Shown here piece after piece: positions 6,002 to 7,153 of a stretch of DNA of 7,153 bases. The notes below the pieces were generated by a model. That model searched no databases, was not told where the DNA came from, and worked only from the letters and a program-made list of their open reading frames with translations. The stretch lies in NCBI GenBank assembly GCA_002498205.1, contig DAGQ01000133.1, positions 3,728 to 10,880 of the forward strand. Direction: 5' to 3'. Position 1 is the stretch's first letter; the number at the start of each line of letters is the position of its first letter. This stretch comes from Euryarchaeota archaeon UBA596. GTDB taxonomy: Archaea; Thermoplasmatota; Poseidoniia; Poseidoniales; Poseidoniaceae. The position numbers were made by a program, and so were the translations under genes.

Positions 6002-7153
6002 CTAAGTATTTTTTTCAAAATCATCAACAACATCTAATAATTCTGCTTCTAAAATTTCATCTCCTGACAAATTTTCCTTAGATTTTTCCAAATGGGCGGA
6101 AGGCAATAATTCTGGTTGTTTTATCATAGACATGATTAAAATTAATAATAAGGCAAGGATTGCTACTAGTAAGGTAATTAATAAGAAATTAACACTTCCA
6201 CTAGATTCTTCATAATCACCAGTTCCTTGTACAATCACTATGCTTAGAAGTGAATATTGACCAGCGGAATCTCCGCCACCAACACCTCTAATTTGTATTG
6301 TATGATTTTTCTCCGCTAACTTATTTGGATCCAAACTGATTGACCAATTAAAAGGTAAATTGGATGAACCATTAATTTCTTCATACGTAGCTTCATACCA
6401 CATTCCACCTTCGATATTATATTCTATAGTAGAAATTTCTCCCTGTTGAGCCCATGCAATTCCATTAATTTCTGTTGAAGAGTTTTGAATGTCTTCAGAA
6501 ATTGAAGTAACATGTAATTGTAAATAAGGAGAATAATTTGTCATCTCCATACCCGAATTTTGTAAATCAAAAGATAATTTCACTGCAGCATGTGCATCTA
6601 CCATACCCCAACCAAAATCCTTGTTCCAAAAAGGGTCGATGCTAGTATCATAGGGCTCTCCTCTTCTTTCTGCTGTTTGTTTTAAAATTTCTTTAATCTG
6701 AAATGGATCTAGATTTGGATTTGCTTCCATCATTAGCGCTATAACACCAGTAACTGCAGGAGTAGCATAAGAAGTTCCACTACCTCTTCCAGTATAGGTA
6801 TTATCTGAAGCATCATCGATAATGTTAGAACAACCTCCGCTAGTTACACAACCTTCTGCTTGAATAATATTTGAACCAGGAGCACTGACTTCTGGTTTAA
6901 ATTCGTCTAGAGGGTTATTATTTCCATTATCTCTTCTTGGACCCCTACTTGAATATCCTGCAATTGTATCATCTTCTCTATCAATAGTGTTTTGATCATC
7001 AGTAGCACCAACTGTTATTGATAAACTGCTAGAACCCATACCAGATAATCCATCATTATCGGGACCATCATTTCCTGCTGCAACACTCACTGTAACACCA
7101 AGTTCCATTGCTTCATCGAGTAAACGACTAAACATATCTTCACCATCACTACC
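6002..7153 (-). CDS. Membrane-anchored subtilisin-like serine protease (S8), N-terminus off window
   Basis: The last 383 residues of a subtilase; the frame is open through the right edge (it begins GSDGEDMFSRLLDEA), so signal peptide, propeptide and the catalytic Asp and His lie outside. Counting from the first visible residue: the oxyanion-hole Asn is N28 in VAAGNDGP, and the catalytic Ser is S128 in GTSYATPAVTG. The S8 core continues through the GWGMVDAHAAV motif (about 181-191). C102 and C108 could form a disulfide in a surface loop. An Ig-like beta domain (about 207-308, with sequons) follows, then a transmembrane helix (about 321-343, FLLITLLVAILALLLILIM) and an acidic tail (about 345-383). 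This predicts a catalytic domain outside the cell tethered by a C-terminal anchor, as in many archaeal surface proteases. Likely substrates are extracellular proteins. It lies upstream of the leader and aminotransferase on the same strand, with about 44 bases between; co-transcription is possible but functionally unsupported. Confidence 0.93.
   Translation of the reverse strand, partial: GSDGEDMFSRLLDEAMELGVTVSVAAGNDGPDNDGLSGMGSSSLSITVGATDDQNTIDREDDTIAGYSSRGPRRDNGNNNPLDEFKPEVSAPGSNIIQAEGCVTSGGCSNIIDDASDNTYTGRGSGTSYATPAVTGVIALMMEANPNLDPFQIKEILKQTAERRGEPYDTSIDPFWNKDFGWGMVDAHAAVKLSFDLQNSGMEMTNYSPYLQLHVTSISEDIQNSSTEINGIAWAQQGEISTIEYNIEGGMWYEATYEEINGSSNLPFNWSISLDPNKLAEKNHTIQIRGVGGGDSAGQYSLLSIVIVQGTGDYEESSGSVNFLLITLLVAILALLLILIMSMIKQPELLPSAHLEKSKENLSGDEILEAELLDVVDDFEKNT

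Noticed and set aside
1..7153. CRISPR array, insertion sequence, tRNA or rRNA
   Set aside because: No regularly spaced direct repeats, transposase motifs, terminal inverted repeats, or tRNA/rRNA core sequences were seen on either strand.

Overview
The window is AT-rich, densely coded, and looks archaeal. Ribosome-binding sites are of the GGTGA/GAGGG type, three of the four readable gene starts appear to be TTG, and two genes encode large exported proteins built from beta-sandwich repeats. Pairing a membrane-anchored subtilase and a giant CARDB-like surface protein with small unknown membrane proteins suggests a marine planktonic euryarchaeote (Marine Group II/III, Poseidoniales-like). That placement is inferred from style only; there is no rRNA or marker gene here.

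Layout, left to right. (1) 1-2999, minus strand: the first 999 residues of a very large secreted or surface protein that runs off the left edge. It has a signal peptide, a CARDB-like domain, a MAM/jelly-roll-like domain, then a string of roughly 115-130-residue beta-sandwich repeats. (2) 3000-3129: a short, very AT-rich divergent intergenic region that must hold the promoters of both flanking genes. (3) 3130-4113, plus strand: a polytopic membrane protein of unknown family. Its stop codon directly abuts the stop of the next, convergent gene. (4) 4114-4749, minus: a small membrane protein with a Cys-rich, zinc-ribbon-like tail. (5) 4762-5910, minus: a complete PLP-dependent class I aminotransferase with all catalytic residues. 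(6) 5916-5957, minus: a candidate 13-codon leader ORF ending Trp-Trp-stop, with its own Shine-Dalgarno; its last codons overlap the ribosome-binding site of the aminotransferase. (7) 6002-7153, minus: the C-terminal part of a subtilisin-like protease with an Ig-like domain, one transmembrane anchor and an acidic cytoplasmic tail; its N-terminus lies beyond the right edge.

The minus-strand genes 7153 to 4114 run in one direction with short gaps (about 44 nt from protease to leader, about 12 nt from aminotransferase to the Zn-ribbon-like gene), so the leader, aminotransferase and small membrane protein probably form one transcription unit. The protease and the giant surface protein both act at the cell surface. 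The most interesting signal is the putative tandem-Trp leader peptide just upstream of an aminotransferase that resembles the archaeal aspartate/aromatic type. It could be a translational control element, but the Trp codons may simply be a by-product of the GGTGGTGA ribosome-binding site.
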